Source: Chthoniobacter flavus | Lineage (GTDB): Bacteria; Verrucomicrobiota; Verrucomicrobiia; Chthoniobacterales; JACTMZ01 | Direction of reading: 5' to 3' | DNA length: 34,603 nt | Assembly (NCBI GenBank): GCA_945871065.1 | Contig: CAMBUL010000024.1 | Coordinates: forward strand, 1 to 34,603 | In this document: positions 16,146 to 25,173 of the stretch, piece after piece | Layout of the letters: each line of letters begins with the position of its first letter | Numbering within the stretch: the first letter of the stretch is position 1 | Notes under the pieces: model-generated | The model's database searches: none | What the model was told of the DNA's origin: nothing | The model's input: the letters and a program-made list of their open reading frames with translations, nothing else | Position numbers and translations under genes: made by a program

Positions 16146-18551
16146 ATGTCTTGGCGGATCCTCACGCACCACACGCTGAAGACTCTTTTGCGTGTCGCGC
16201 AAGTGTTCTTTCTTTTCGTCGTCCCAGGCGCGCTGATCATTCTACATTTCAGCGGGCTTCCCCGCGCGTTGCACCCCCTGCTGCTCGACGCCGCGGCGCG
16301 GGCCGGGCTTGCTTTGCAATTCGAGCGCATGCGACTCAGCCCGATCGAGGGGCTCGTCCTCGACGGGGTAAGGCTGCGCTCCGAAACGCTTCCCGAAAAA
16401 CCCGAGGTCGCGGTAGACCGCGCAGCCGTCGCTCTCGACTGGCGGCAACTGATGCGCGGCCAGGTCGAACTGAATTCCCTCGACCTGCGCGGCGCGCAAC
16501 TTTTCCTCCCCTTGTCAGGCTCGGATGGCGTGGCCCAAATATTGCGCCTGACCAAAGCGCGGGCCCGCCTGATTCTTTCCGACAGGGTGGTCAGTGTCCC
16601 GCTGGCCCGCTTCAATTTGCAGGGCATCAATGTGGTCGCTAGCGGACAAGTTGCGCTGGACGGTCCGGCGGACGATGGCGCCCCGTTGGTCGTTCCGCAA
16701 GAATTGGCCCGCATTGTGGAAATCATCGAGGCACTGGATTTCGGGACAAATCCCCCCGAGCTGCAGTTGGACTTCACCGCCCGTGCCGGCCAACCGGATT
16801 CGCTGCAACTGCCGCGCATCCGACTCTTGGCTTCCGAGGCAACCTTCGGCCAGGTGCACTTGCGCGACATCCGTTTGGATGCCACCTACGTGGACCGTGT
16901 CCTCTCTATCCAGCGCCTTACTGCGCGCGATGCCAAACGCGGCAGCTTCGACCTCTCGGGTCAGTGGAACATGGCGACCGGACGCGCGCGGGCCGATTGG
17001 AGTTATGCACTCGACCCGGCGCCGTGGCTGGCGGAATGGCATCCCGATGGGCCGTGGGGCGAATTGTCATTCGCCGCCCCACCGACCGTGCAGGGCAATC
17101 TCGAGGTCGAACCGGGCACACCACGCCGCGTGCAAGTGCTGGGCACGGCCGTGGCCGGTGAGTTTTCTTTCCGTGGCGTGAAGTTCGACTCTCTGGCTGG
17201 CGGCTTTGCCTGGCGCGATGGCGACCTCTACATCAGCGATGCCGTCATCGGTCTGGGCGGGGGGGAAATCCGCAGCGACTTCATGCTGCGCCCCGGCGAT
17301 GTGCGCCTGCGCGTCGATTGCCGGGCCGACCCGCTCCCTCTAGCCGCATTGCTCAACGAGCGGGACCGGCAAGGCGTGGCCAAGCTGAATCTCAAATTGA
17401 CCGACGTACCGTCTGTCCGCTTCGAGGCGCACGGGCCCGAGTTGGATATCGCTCAACTCAGCGCCACCGGAAAAATGGAGCTCGGGCGCACTTCAATCCA
17501 CGACTCGCCGATGGAGAACGCCTCGGCGGACCTGTCCTTTGCCGACCGCGCGCTCACCCTGAGCAATATCAGAGTCAAGCGTCCCGAAGGCTCGGGATCC
17601 GGGGCTTTCACCTATGACTTCAAACGCCAGCAGGTGCGTCTCGAGGGGATCCGCAGCACGATGAACATTTTCAATGTTCTGCAGTGGGCCGATCCCAAAA
17701 TCGCACCCGAAACCAAGCCCTACCGCTTCAAAGCACCCCCCGAGGTCACGGTTGGCGGCGTCATCGGGCTCAAGGACCCCACGCAGACGCGCCTCTGGGC
17801 AAATTTCACCGCGCCAGGAGGGCTCGATTATGACTTGCTTGACCGCACCCTGAATTTCGGCGCGACCAGCGGTTCCCTCGAGTTCACCGGCCGGAAGATC
17901 AAAGTTGATGTGCCGTCGGCTCGGCTCTTCGGCGGCTCGGCGCAAATCACGGCCGAGATCAACACGGGCCAGCCCGGTGTGCCACAATCAGTTGATGTGG
18001 AACTCAACTCCGTCGACTTCGAGACATTGACCCGCCTTTACTTCGATTACAAAGGTTCAAAGGGCTTGGTCAGCGGACGCTATAAGTTCAGCTTCGTTCC
18101 CGGCTCCCCGAAGCTCATGCAGGGCAACGGCAACCTGCTGGTCGAAAATGGCGATGTGTTTGCCATTCCGGTCCTCGGCCCGCTCTCCGCGGTCCTCGGG
18201 AGCATCGTGCCGGGCACCGGTTATCAGACCGCGCGGCGGGCGACTTGTGACTTCCGCGTGGCCGACGGTGAGATCCGCACGGATAACCTCGATGTCACCG
18301 GCCAAGGTTTCAGCATGATCGGCCAGGGTTCGCTCTTTTACCTGCGTGACGCCATGGATTTCTCGGTGCGCATCAACGCGCAGGGGGTTCCCGGGCTCCT
18401 GCTCTACCCGGTGAGCAAACTGCTCGAATATGTGTCGGACGGAAAACTATCCAATCCGCAATGGCGGCCCAAAGCACTGCCCAAGGGGCCTTCGAAGCCG
18501 CAGGAGCAGCCGCCGAAGAAAGACGAAGCCGGGGACCGGTCTGCTACTTGA
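16146..18551 (+). CDS. AsmA/TamB-like envelope protein
   Basis: This 801-residue protein has a single N-terminal membrane helix (about 13-35) followed by a long strand-rich body with repeats of the kind [12 protein letters not shown] and [15 protein letters not shown], as in AsmA, YhdP and TamB proteins that bridge the periplasm and help move phospholipids or assemble outer-membrane components. The region about 620-760, with [20 protein letters not shown] and [18 protein letters not shown], matches the AsmA-like C-terminal domain. The tail is rich in Pro and Lys. It starts 34 bases after the ATPase gene and may be read through from it. Its last 8 bases overlap the convergent rpsR. Confidence 0.8.
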   Translation: MSWRILTHHTLKTLLRVAQVFFLFVVPGALIILHFSGLPRALHPLLLDAAARAGLALQFERMRLSPIEGLVLDGVRLRSETLPEKPEVAVDRAAVALDWRQLMRGQVELNSLDLRGAQLFLPLSGSDGVAQILRLTKARARLILSDRVVSVPLARFNLQGINVVASGQVALDGPADDGAPLVVPQELARIVEIIEALDFGTNPPELQLDFTARAGQPDSLQLPRIRLLASEATFGQVHLRDIRLDATYVDRVLSIQRLTARDAKRGSFDLSGQWNMATGRARADWSYALDPAPWLAEWHPDGPWGELSFAAPPTVQGNLEVEPGTPRRVQVLGTAVAGEFSFRGVKFDSLAGGFAWRDGDLYISDAVIGLGGGEIRSDFMLRPGDVRLRVDCRADPLPLAALLNERDRQGVAKLNLKLTDVPSVRFEAHGPELDIAQLSATGKMELGRTSIHDSPMENASADLSFADRALTLSNIRVKRPEGSGSGAFTYDFKRQQVRLEGIRSTMNIFNVLQWADPKIAPETKPYRFKAPPEVTVGGVIGLKDPTQTRLWANFTAPGGLDYDLLDRTLNFGATSGSLEFTGRKIKVDVPSARLFGGSAQITAEINTGQPGVPQSVDVELNSVDFETLTRLYFDYKGSKGLVSGRYKFSFVPGSPKLMQGNGNLLVENGDVFAIPVLGPLSAVLGSIVPGTGYQTARRATCDFRVADGEIRTDNLDVTGQGFSMIGQGSLFYLRDAMDFSVRINAQGVPGLLLYPVSKLLEYVSDGKLSNPQWRPKALPKGPSKPQEQPPKKDEAGDRSAT

Positions 18552-18783
18552 GGAGCAGGACGGAGCGAGCCCGCTTGATCGCGCGCGTGATGCGGCGGTG
18601 CAAGTGGGCCGGCACACCGGTGAGGCGACGGGGAAGAATTTTGCCGGTTTCGGTGACGAATCGGCGGAGCAGTTCCGGATTTTTGTAATCGATCGCTTCG
18701 ACCGGGAGGTCGATACGGCGGCGGGGCATCGGGCGGTTGGCCCGGCGCATGGCAGCGCGGCGTTTGGGTGTCTTGGGTTGCAT
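18544..18783 (-). CDS. rpsR: Ribosomal protein bS18
   Basis: This 79-residue small-subunit protein has the conserved core [26 protein letters not shown] and the C-terminal helix [14 protein letters not shown] of bS18. The N-terminus is arginine-rich and has no cysteine, so it lacks the CxxC pair of zinc-binding bS18 forms. It starts 6 bases after the L33 stop and is the last gene of the minus-strand run with the DksA-like gene and L33. Its stop overlaps the stop of the convergent AsmA-like gene. Confidence 0.95.
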   Translation of the reverse strand: MQPKTPKRRAAMRRANRPMPRRRIDLPVEAIDYKNPELLRRFVTETGKILPRRLTGVPAHLHRRITRAIKRARSVLLLK

Positions 18784-18789
18784 TTAGGG

Positions 18790-18963
18790 TTACTTGGTCT
18801 CGCGGTGCAGCGTATGGCGGCGCAGATGCGGGTTGTATTTCTTTTTTTCGAGACGGTTGGGTGTGCGCGGGCTCTTTTTGTTGCGCTTGCTCATGTAGCG
18901 CGAGACGGGCATTCCTTCAGCTTTCGCCTCCGTGCATTCGAGGGTGATGATTTCCTGTGGCAT
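18790..18963 (-). CDS. rpmG: Ribosomal protein bL33, cysteine-poor form
   Basis: This 57-residue protein begins [17 protein letters not shown] and ends [10 protein letters not shown], both typical of bL33. Zinc-ribbon forms have CTEC and a second pair in KYCPxC; here these read CTEA and KYNPHL, so one cysteine of four remains and zinc binding is unlikely. A central insertion [18 protein letters not shown] makes it slightly longer than usual. AAGGAA upstream, within the end of the DksA-like gene, may serve as ribosome-binding site. It lies 8 bases after that gene and 6 before rpsR. Confidence 0.93.
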   Translation of the reverse strand: MPQEIITLECTEAKAEGMPVSRYMSKRNKKSPRTPNRLEKKKYNPHLRRHTLHRETK

Positions 18964-18971
18964 GATATTGT

Positions 18972-19691
18972 TTATTCCTTACTTTCCGCCGACGGCTCTT
19001 CGTCGGCATCGTCGCCGCCCTCATCGTCGGTCGAATCAAAAAGACGCGCAACGGGCTGACGGAAACGGCTGTGGCGGTTTTTGCGCTCGATTTCGTTCTG
19101 GCATTCCACGGTGAACCGCGCAAAGGGCCGCGCCTCGAGGCGGGCTTTGGGAATGGCTTTGCCGCTCATCTCGCAGGTGCCATAGGCGCCTTTGGCGATG
19201 CGCTTTAGAGCCTCGTCGATCTCGAAGAGTGCATCCTGCTCCTGAGAAAGGAGGTTGAGCGCGAAGTCACGGTCGTAAGAGTCGCTGCCAGCATCGGCTT
19301 GGTGCAAACCGTGGGCGGATGCCTCGTGGGCATCGTGGCCGGTGCGCAAATTGTCGCGGGCCACGCCGGTCATGGAATCAAGCAGCGTGTCTTTCAAGGC
19401 AAGCAGGCGCAGTTGCTGCTTCTTCATCCACGGATTGAGACGGCGCTCCTTGGAGACGGGCTGACCGAAGGCCAGCATGTCGCGCGTCCCGACCAGCGGA
19501 GCTTTGGTCGCTGGCCCTTTCCGCGCCGGGGTTTGGGGCAGGGACTTGGCCGCTTTTTTAGCCGGGGATTTGGCCGAAAGAGGCTTTTTCTTGGCCGGGG
19601 CCGCCTTTTTCTTGGCGGGCACGGACTTGCTTTTAGCCGCCGTTTTTTTGACGGGCTTGGCGGGGGTCTTTTTCTTTTTTGCGACGGCCAT
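18972..19691 (-). CDS. DksA/TraR-family protein with lysine-rich N-terminal tail
   Basis: This 239-residue protein has a histone H1-like N-terminus (about 1-65, dense in K, A and P, with repeated PAKK), a linker, a DksA-type coiled-coil region (about 88-168) with [13 protein letters not shown] at the tip, and a globular end. DksA/TraR proteins bind the secondary channel of RNA polymerase and adjust promoter choice, including rRNA genes, with ppGpp. The C4 zinc finger is half lost: C173 and C197 remain, while the partners are S176 and T194. The C-terminal 20 residues are strongly acidic. It lies directly upstream of rpmG and rpsR, 8 bases away. The basic tail may bind DNA or RNA; this is inference. 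Confidence 0.85.
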   Translation of the reverse strand: MAVAKKKKTPAKPVKKTAAKSKSVPAKKKAAPAKKKPLSAKSPAKKAAKSLPQTPARKGPATKAPLVGTRDMLAFGQPVSKERRLNPWMKKQQLRLLALKDTLLDSMTGVARDNLRTGHDAHEASAHGLHQADAGSDSYDRDFALNLLSQEQDALFEIDEALKRIAKGAYGTCEMSGKAIPKARLEARPFARFTVECQNEIERKNRHSRFRQPVARLFDSTDDEGGDDADEEPSAESKE

Positions 19692-19768
19692 GGATTAAAT
19701 ACTCCGGTTTGAAAGGGGGCGGGACACTAACGAGCGGCGCAGGGGTGGTGCAAGGCTTTTCGTCTTGG

Positions 19769-20668
19769 TCAGGAGCCGGGCAATGGGACCGGACGGTCCC
19801 CCAGCTTGTCGGTCGTGGCTTCGTCTTGCGGGTCCTCCACGCCGGGAGTGAAAGGACGACCGCCGGCAACCTTGACCGTCCCCCCGGCCTCCTTGACCAA
19901 TCTGGGACGCGAACCGGCATCGTTGTAGGCCTGCTGGGCGCGAATCTCGCCATCCAGCCCGAGATGGGTGTAAAGGAACTGCTTGGGCAAGGTGTTTTGC
20001 AGGATGTGGATCTGGTTGTCCACGTCGAGCAAAACCTCGGGGCGGCCGAAAGTGAGGAATTGACCGAGCTGATGGGTGGCATAGACGCGCCCGTGCTCAC
20101 GATTTTCAATCCGCACGTAGAGCCGCGTGCTGCGTGAAAGCTTGTGCGAAAGCAGCGTGATGGTGCGCAAGTCGGGTTCGCCACCATTTCCCGGCATACC
20201 GACCACCTCCTGCCAAATCGGCCGGCCGTCGGTGATTTCCACGGCCAAAGGAGGAGAGCTGAAATACCGGGCAAAAGCCGCCGCGTAAACCGATGCTTTC
20301 ACCCGGTAGAGCCCGAATTCATGCAGCGGGAAAAGCGGGGTGAGATTGACCGAGCGCGTCAGCTTCTCCCCCGGTCCGACCGCGGCGGCGGCGAGTGCAT
20401 AGTCGGCATTGATCGGCGGAATGATCCGTCCATCCGCCGATTCGATATTGAAGCCAAACCAGTGGTGGTGATCGGAATTTTCCAGCAGCAACGGCCGGCC
20501 ACTGAGATTGTTGATTGTCACGGTGGCGATGAGCGGCTCATACATCACGTAGAGCTTCCGCTTGAACGCGATGTCGACCCTCACCTGAGCCGCAGCCTCC
20601 TCGGCCGCTCCGGCCAACAAGAGAAAGCCGGCAACGAGGGCTAACCCGGTTGGAAAACGGCGGCTCAT
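19769..20668 (-). CDS. Exported protein, unknown function
   Basis: This 299-residue protein begins with a signal peptide (MSRRF, hydrophobic core, AAAQ) and is otherwise soluble. Residues about 30-150 read as a beta-sandwich (VRVDIAFKRKLYVMYEPLIATVTINNLSGRPLLL), like domains found in secreted proteins of Planctomycetes and Verrucomicrobiota. The C-terminal 60 residues are low-complexity and rich in G, P and charged residues. I cannot name a family. The ATG overlaps the stop of the REC-SUMF1 fusion gene by 4 bases (ATGA), so the two are translationally coupled and probably act together at the envelope. Confidence 0.65.
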   Translation of the reverse strand: MSRRFPTGLALVAGFLLLAGAAEEAAAQVRVDIAFKRKLYVMYEPLIATVTINNLSGRPLLLENSDHHHWFGFNIESADGRIIPPINADYALAAAAVGPGEKLTRSVNLTPLFPLHEFGLYRVKASVYAAAFARYFSSPPLAVEITDGRPIWQEVVGMPGNGGEPDLRTITLLSHKLSRSTRLYVRIENREHGRVYATHQLGQFLTFGRPEVLLDVDNQIHILQNTLPKQFLYTHLGLDGEIRAQQAYNDAGSRPRLVKEAGGTVKVAGGRPFTPGVEDPQDEATTDKLGDRPVPLPGS

Positions 20669-22620
20669 TGCGGTGGGGTGTCGGACACGGTTCTAAAGCC
20701 GAGTGTATCCTGCGCTTGCAGGGGGTCCAGCACCGCAAGGCGGCGGGTGAGGTGGTGCTCGGGATTCCCCCAATTGCCTCCGCGGATGACCGGAACCTCT
20801 CCGCCCATCCCACCCTCGTGTGGTGCCATCGTGGCAGTCCATTCGGAAACATTGCCGGCCAAGCCCCGCACACCGTAGGGACCGACGTCGCCCGGCGGCA
20901 GATCGACCGGGGACCAACGCTTGTATCCGTCGAGGCCACCGCCCTTTTCGGGGTTGGGGTCGAAATCGTGGCCGCTACTCACCCGCAACGGGTCCTCCTC
21001 GTTGCCCCACGGATACTTGCGGCCGTCGGTCCCGCGAGCCGCTTTTTCCCACTCCTGCTCGGTCGGCAACCTCCGTCCTTTCCACTTGGCGTAAGCGTAA
21101 GCGTCATACCAATCGACATTGAAAACCGGTGAGTCGACATCGAGCGCGGCGTTCTTGTATTGCTTCCATCGCACCGCACGAGTGTAGTACCCCGGCATCG
21201 GCGGCTCGAGTTGCTTGTTGTCCGCCCAATCCAAAGGCGTATGGTCTTTGCCTTGCGGCATGTCGGGATGCGCGAATTTTGCCGCCTCACCCGGATTTGC
21301 GGCCAGGTAGTCGAGAAATTCTTTGTAGTCCGCGATACTCACCTCGTACTCGTCGATCCAAAAGGCCGGGAGAGTGACCTTCTCGCCATCGCCGTAAACA
21401 AATTCTCCGGCCGGAATTTCGATCAGGCGCGACGCAATAGTGCGCGTGCCTCCGCCGAGGAATTGCCACAGGGCCAACGACCCGACGGCAAGGAGCAGGA
21501 AAGAAAGGCCGGCCGTGACGAGCAGACGCTTCTTTTGCTGCTGGCGTGACTGCTCCAGCCGTTGCTTGGATTTTTCCGTGCGCGCGGTGAGCCGTTCCGC
21601 ATCCTTCGGAACCACGGCCGGCTTGGCCGCGGCCACCAAGGGCAGGGCCGCCGCCCATCCCTGCTCCGCGTTGGCGGCCAAGGCAGCCGCTGCTGCCGCC
21701 GCCGGACCGTTCGCGGCAGCCAAGGCCGCGATCGTCACAGCCATGGCCCGCACCTCGGCCGGTTCATTGATCTCCTGCGGCGAACTTTGCGCAACATTGG
21801 CCAATCGGGGCCGCATGGCCGCATCAAGCACGAGGTCGGCGGGCGTGATGGCCCGCCGGGCCAAGCCCTGCTCCTTGAAATGTGCGGACACCTCCGCCGC
21901 CGTGCGCAGCGCGTTGAGCAGGACCCGGTCGTCCAGGGTCTGTGCCGCTTCGGCATAAGCGGCAAGCGTGTGACCCGGCACGAGGTCCGACGTGTAAAAG
22001 CTATGCCCGTTCACCTCTCCCGCTTCGTGCACCGCGAGCAGATACGGGTGGGTGACCGCGGCTTTGGCCCGCGCATCGGCCAGAAATTCGGCGACCGCCC
22101 CCGGCGGCAGGTCCGGATGGTTAACCAGCAAATGAAGCACGACATGGCGCGACATGCTCTGCTGCCAGGCTAGGTAATCGCAAACTGCGCCGTGCTGCCC
22201 CGCGAACTCCTGCAAATAATAGGACCCGAGGGTCGCGCCGACACCCGGGTCGCCTGAAGGGGCAGCCGCCGGCCCGGCAGTCAGACCCACCGCCGCCGAC
22301 AAATCTTCCACCGTGACCGGTTTGCTCAACACCGTGGCCCCAGCCAATTGCCCGGCATAGCCGGAAAGATCGTAGCCGCTGACAAAAACCACACGCATGG
22401 CCGGAAATTCCTTGGCCAGCATTCCGTGCAAGCGGAAGCCGTCCATCGGCTCCATCACCACATCGGTGACCAACACATCCGGACCACCCCACGCCCGCGC
22501 TTGCTTCAAGGCCTCGCCCCCGACCGCGGCAATGCGCACCTCGCAACTTCCGGCCGCCTCGAGCAGCGCCTTCCAAGCCTCGAGCACGTGGGCCTCGTCG
22601 TCGACCAGCAGGATCTTCAT
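20665..22620 (-). CDS. Receiver-pseudokinase-TM-SUMF1 fusion protein
   Basis: This 651-residue protein has four parts. Residues 1-115 are a CheY-like receiver with all key residues (D7, D8, phospho-acceptor D53, S81, K100). Residues 130-280 follow a bacterial serine/threonine kinase layout (SYYLQEF start, THPYLLAVHEAGE, FYTSDLVPGHTL, ITPADLVLD), but the glycine loop, ATP lysine, HRD catalytic Asp and DFG metal site are missing, so it should be a pseudokinase. An alanine-rich and basic linker leads to a membrane helix (about 365-387). Residues 398-645 form a SUMF1/formylglycine-generating-enzyme fold (IPAGEF, LPTEQEWEKAARG, GNVSEWTA, IRGGNW, TLGFRTV) that contains no cysteine, so it cannot be a Cys-dependent oxidase. 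The ATG at 22620 overlaps the upstream stop (TGATG). Confidence 0.85.
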   Translation of the reverse strand: MKILLVDDEAHVLEAWKALLEAAGSCEVRIAAVGGEALKQARAWGGPDVLVTDVVMEPMDGFRLHGMLAKEFPAMRVVFVSGYDLSGYAGQLAGATVLSKPVTVEDLSAAVGLTAGPAAAPSGDPGVGATLGSYYLQEFAGQHGAVCDYLAWQQSMSRHVVLHLLVNHPDLPPGAVAEFLADARAKAAVTHPYLLAVHEAGEVNGHSFYTSDLVPGHTLAAYAEAAQTLDDRVLLNALRTAAEVSAHFKEQGLARRAITPADLVLDAAMRPRLANVAQSSPQEINEPAEVRAMAVTIAALAAANGPAAAAAAALAANAEQGWAAALPLVAAAKPAVVPKDAERLTARTEKSKQRLEQSRQQQKKRLLVTAGLSFLLLAVGSLALWQFLGGGTRTIASRLIEIPAGEFVYGDGEKVTLPAFWIDEYEVSIADYKEFLDYLAANPGEAAKFAHPDMPQGKDHTPLDWADNKQLEPPMPGYYTRAVRWKQYKNAALDVDSPVFNVDWYDAYAYAKWKGRRLPTEQEWEKAARGTDGRKYPWGNEEDPLRVSSGHDFDPNPEKGGGLDGYKRWSPVDLPPGDVGPYGVRGLAGNVSEWTATMAPHEGGMGGEVPVIRGGNWGNPEHHLTRRLAVLDPLQAQDTLGFRTVSDTPPQ

Positions 22621-23585
22621 CACGGTGCAGCACCATCGCCCGCACCGCCGAAATCAGGCAACTCGCTCAGCGGTGGGGGGAACAATTCCTGCAGGTCGAC
22701 CGGGTCGGCCCTCGTCTCCTGCAGTTGCCCGCGGTGGTAAATGTTCACCATGTAGCCGTAATACTGTGGCGCCGGACCGCCATCCGCGCCGATGCGCGGC
22801 ACCTCGTATTTGACCTCGAGGATTTCAATGCCCTCGTCCCGCCAATCCACCGGTGTGGTGAACCACATCGATTGCACGCGGCTCGTGGTCGGAACGGGTT
22901 CGCCGTCCTGCATTTCATAAAAAGTCACATTGATCCGCACATCGCGGCCGTCGATCGTCTCATCAGGACGCGCTTTGACCGCCAAGCGCAAATCTTTCGT
23001 CGACTTATCTGCCGCTTCCTTGACCGTGAGATCGACCACTCCGAGCGTGGAGCCCGGTTGCAACCCGACCTGATCGCGCAATGCGCTGCCGCCTGACGCC
23101 GGCCCTTCCGGCCGCAGGAGACGCAGGCGGATCTCCGCCACCTCGAGGAATCGTCCCGCGTCCGGACCGAGGTCGAGCACACTCTTCCAGGCCCCTTGGG
23201 CCAGCTCGATTTGTCCGAGTTTTTCATGCAGACTGGCCAACCGCGAAAGCACGTCCGGGTTGCGCGGTTGCAAGCTGGCCGCTTCTTCGAGGGGAACTAG
23301 CGCGGCATCCGGCGACGGCCCCTGCTCCAGCGTTTCCACCTCGCGCATCAACTCCTCGAGACGCACCTTTTGGGCAGCCATCTCGGCCGTTTCGGCGGGC
23401 GGAGCGGGGCTCGCTTCGGGCTCGGCGGGCTCGGGGGTTGGTAGCGGTGCGACCACCACCACTTCCGGACGAACAACGGCAAAGCCCGGCCCGAAATAAA
23501 CCAGAATGGCCACCAACTGCACCACTGCCGCCACGCCGAGAAGGCTGGCCGCCACCACAAATGTCGTGCCCACGGGGGTTTTCAT
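22620..23585 (-). CDS. Membrane-anchored TPR-type protein, unknown function
   Basis: From the ATG at 23585 this has 321 residues: one N-terminal membrane helix (about 8-32), a Pro/Glu-rich linker, one or two tetratricopeptide-like helices (about 95-150, LQPRNPDVLSRLASLHEKLGQI), and a strand-rich C-terminal domain ending in a Pro-rich tail. The body is probably periplasmic. It is followed, with a TGATG overlap, by the REC-pseudokinase-SUMF1 gene and preceded by htrA after 58 bases. A start at the TTG at 23624 would put a charged stretch before the helix and is less likely. The coupling suggests it is a partner of the fusion protein. Confidence 0.6.
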   Translation of the reverse strand: MKTPVGTTFVVAASLLGVAAVVQLVAILVYFGPGFAVVRPEVVVVAPLPTPEPAEPEASPAPPAETAEMAAQKVRLEELMREVETLEQGPSPDAALVPLEEAASLQPRNPDVLSRLASLHEKLGQIELAQGAWKSVLDLGPDAGRFLEVAEIRLRLLRPEGPASGGSALRDQVGLQPGSTLGVVDLTVKEAADKSTKDLRLAVKARPDETIDGRDVRINVTFYEMQDGEPVPTTSRVQSMWFTTPVDWRDEGIEILEVKYEVPRIGADGGPAPQYYGYMVNIYHRGQLQETRADPVDLQELFPPPLSELPDFGGAGDGAAP

Positions 23586-23643
23586 CGATCCACAAGCATG
23601 CCGATTGGCCACCCTGCAAGTCAACGACGGTCAGTCCCCGCCC

Positions 23644-25155
23644 TCAAGGCCCCACCACCGCGAACGATCGGGCCGGCCCGCGCGAGAGCAAAACAATGGC
23701 CCGCTCGCCCGGGGTCAGCGCGGCCGCCGCGGCCGCAAAGTCGTCCTCCGTGGCCACCGCCATGTCATTGACCTGTTCGATCGCGTCGCCCGGTTGCAAT
23801 ACGCCCTCAGCCGCCGCCCCCGGCGACACCGACTGCACGATCACCCCGTCAAGATTCCCCGGCAGGCCGAAACGCCGGATGAGGGCCGGCGTGACACCCG
23901 TCACGGCCACTCCGGCCAGTGCGCTTTGACCGGCCGCGGCAGGTGGCTGTGCAGGAAGCGGCTGCGGCACCACGCCTCCGGCCGGTGGAGCGGGCAACGC
24001 CGTGCGTCCCGAACGCGGTTCCTCGGCCAAGCGGACCTGCAAGGAAAACTTTTTGCCGTCGCGCAGCAATTCGACATCCAGCGGCTCACCGATCTTCGAT
24101 TGTGCCACCCGCCGCCGCAATTCACCAAAGTCGCGGATCTCACGACCGTTAAACTTGAGGATAAGGTCGCCCGGCCGGATACCTGCCTGAGCCGCTGGCG
24201 AATCCGGGCCCACCGCATCGACCAGTGCGCCGCGCGCGTCGGCCAGACCGAAGCGCGAAGCTGAAATGTCGTCCAGAGGGCGCAGGACCACGCCAAGCAC
24301 AGGACGCGCCGCGCCGCCCGGACGCAGAATGTCGTCCACCACGCGGCGGACCGCGTTCGACGGGATGGCAAAGCCGATGCCCTGGCTGCCCCCCGATTGC
24401 GAGAAAATGAAGTTGTTGATGCCGACAATCTCGCCGCGGATGTTGACCAGAGGGCCTCCGGAGTTGCCGGGATTGATCGGAGCATCAGTCTGGAAAAATT
24501 CTTTGTCCGTTTCGCTGGCAAACAGCCTTTCGCGGGCACTAATGATGCCCTGGGTGATGGTCTCCTGCAGACCGAAGGGATTTCCCACCGCGAACACCAA
24601 CTGCCCGGCACGTACCTCCTCCGAGTCGGCAAAAGCCAGCGGACGCAGATGCTCGGCTTCGATTTTCATCACCGCGATGTCGAGCGTCTCGTCATAGCCG
24701 AGCAATTCGGTGGGGAGACGCCGCCCGTCGCTCAAGGTGGCCACAACCTCGCTGGCCCCTTCGATGACATGGAGATTGGTCACCACATGGCCCTCCTTGG
24801 AAATGATCGCGCCCGAGCCTTGCGGAAATGTCTCCGGGGGCATTTGGCGACGCATACCGAACAATTGGCGTAAAAATTCCTCGCGCGGGTCCGCCATCCC
24901 GCCGCGCCGCGCCGTAATGCTTACCACGGAGGGAATAACCGCCTCGGCCAGACGCCCGAATTCCGCGTCCAAGGCGGCCAACCCCGGCAAAGAACCCGCG
25001 CCGAGCGCAGGTTGCACCGCCGGCAGCGCATGCGGGGCTGATGGGGCCGCGGCCCGACCCGCCAGCTCGAAATGTCCGCTCTTCCAAGCATACAGCCCAG
25101 CCAGGGCCAAAGTAATGACCAGCACGAAGACAAGGAACTGAAGGAAACTTTTCAC
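23644..25155 (-). CDS. HtrA/Deg-family periplasmic serine protease with two PDZ domains
   Basis: This 503-residue protein has an N-terminal membrane anchor (about 5-24), a trypsin-like domain with the complete triad H129 (TNLHVIEG), D159 (LDIAVMKI) and S232 (NPGNSGGPL), and two PDZ domains (about 290-375 and 425-500, the second shorter). Do/DegP-like proteases degrade or refold misfolded envelope proteins and can relay stress signals. It starts with GTG, with GAGG 5 bases before it. It lies 18 bases after the phosphohexomutase gene and before the TPR and REC-SUMF1 genes. The membrane anchor replaces a cleaved signal peptide, so it is closer to DegS-type localisation with DegP-type domain content. 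Confidence 0.92.
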   Translation of the reverse strand: MKSFLQFLVFVLVITLALAGLYAWKSGHFELAGRAAAPSAPHALPAVQPALGAGSLPGLAALDAEFGRLAEAVIPSVVSITARRGGMADPREEFLRQLFGMRRQMPPETFPQGSGAIISKEGHVVTNLHVIEGASEVVATLSDGRRLPTELLGYDETLDIAVMKIEAEHLRPLAFADSEEVRAGQLVFAVGNPFGLQETITQGIISARERLFASETDKEFFQTDAPINPGNSGGPLVNIRGEIVGINNFIFSQSGGSQGIGFAIPSNAVRRVVDDILRPGGAARPVLGVVLRPLDDISASRFGLADARGALVDAVGPDSPAAQAGIRPGDLILKFNGREIRDFGELRRRVAQSKIGEPLDVELLRDGKKFSLQVRLAEEPRSGRTALPAPPAGGVVPQPLPAQPPAAAGQSALAGVAVTGVTPALIRRFGLPGNLDGVIVQSVSPGAAAEGVLQPGDAIEQVNDMAVATEDDFAAAAAALTPGERAIVLLSRGPARSFAVVGP

Positions 25156-25173
25156 GTGAGCCTCAATTCTGCC

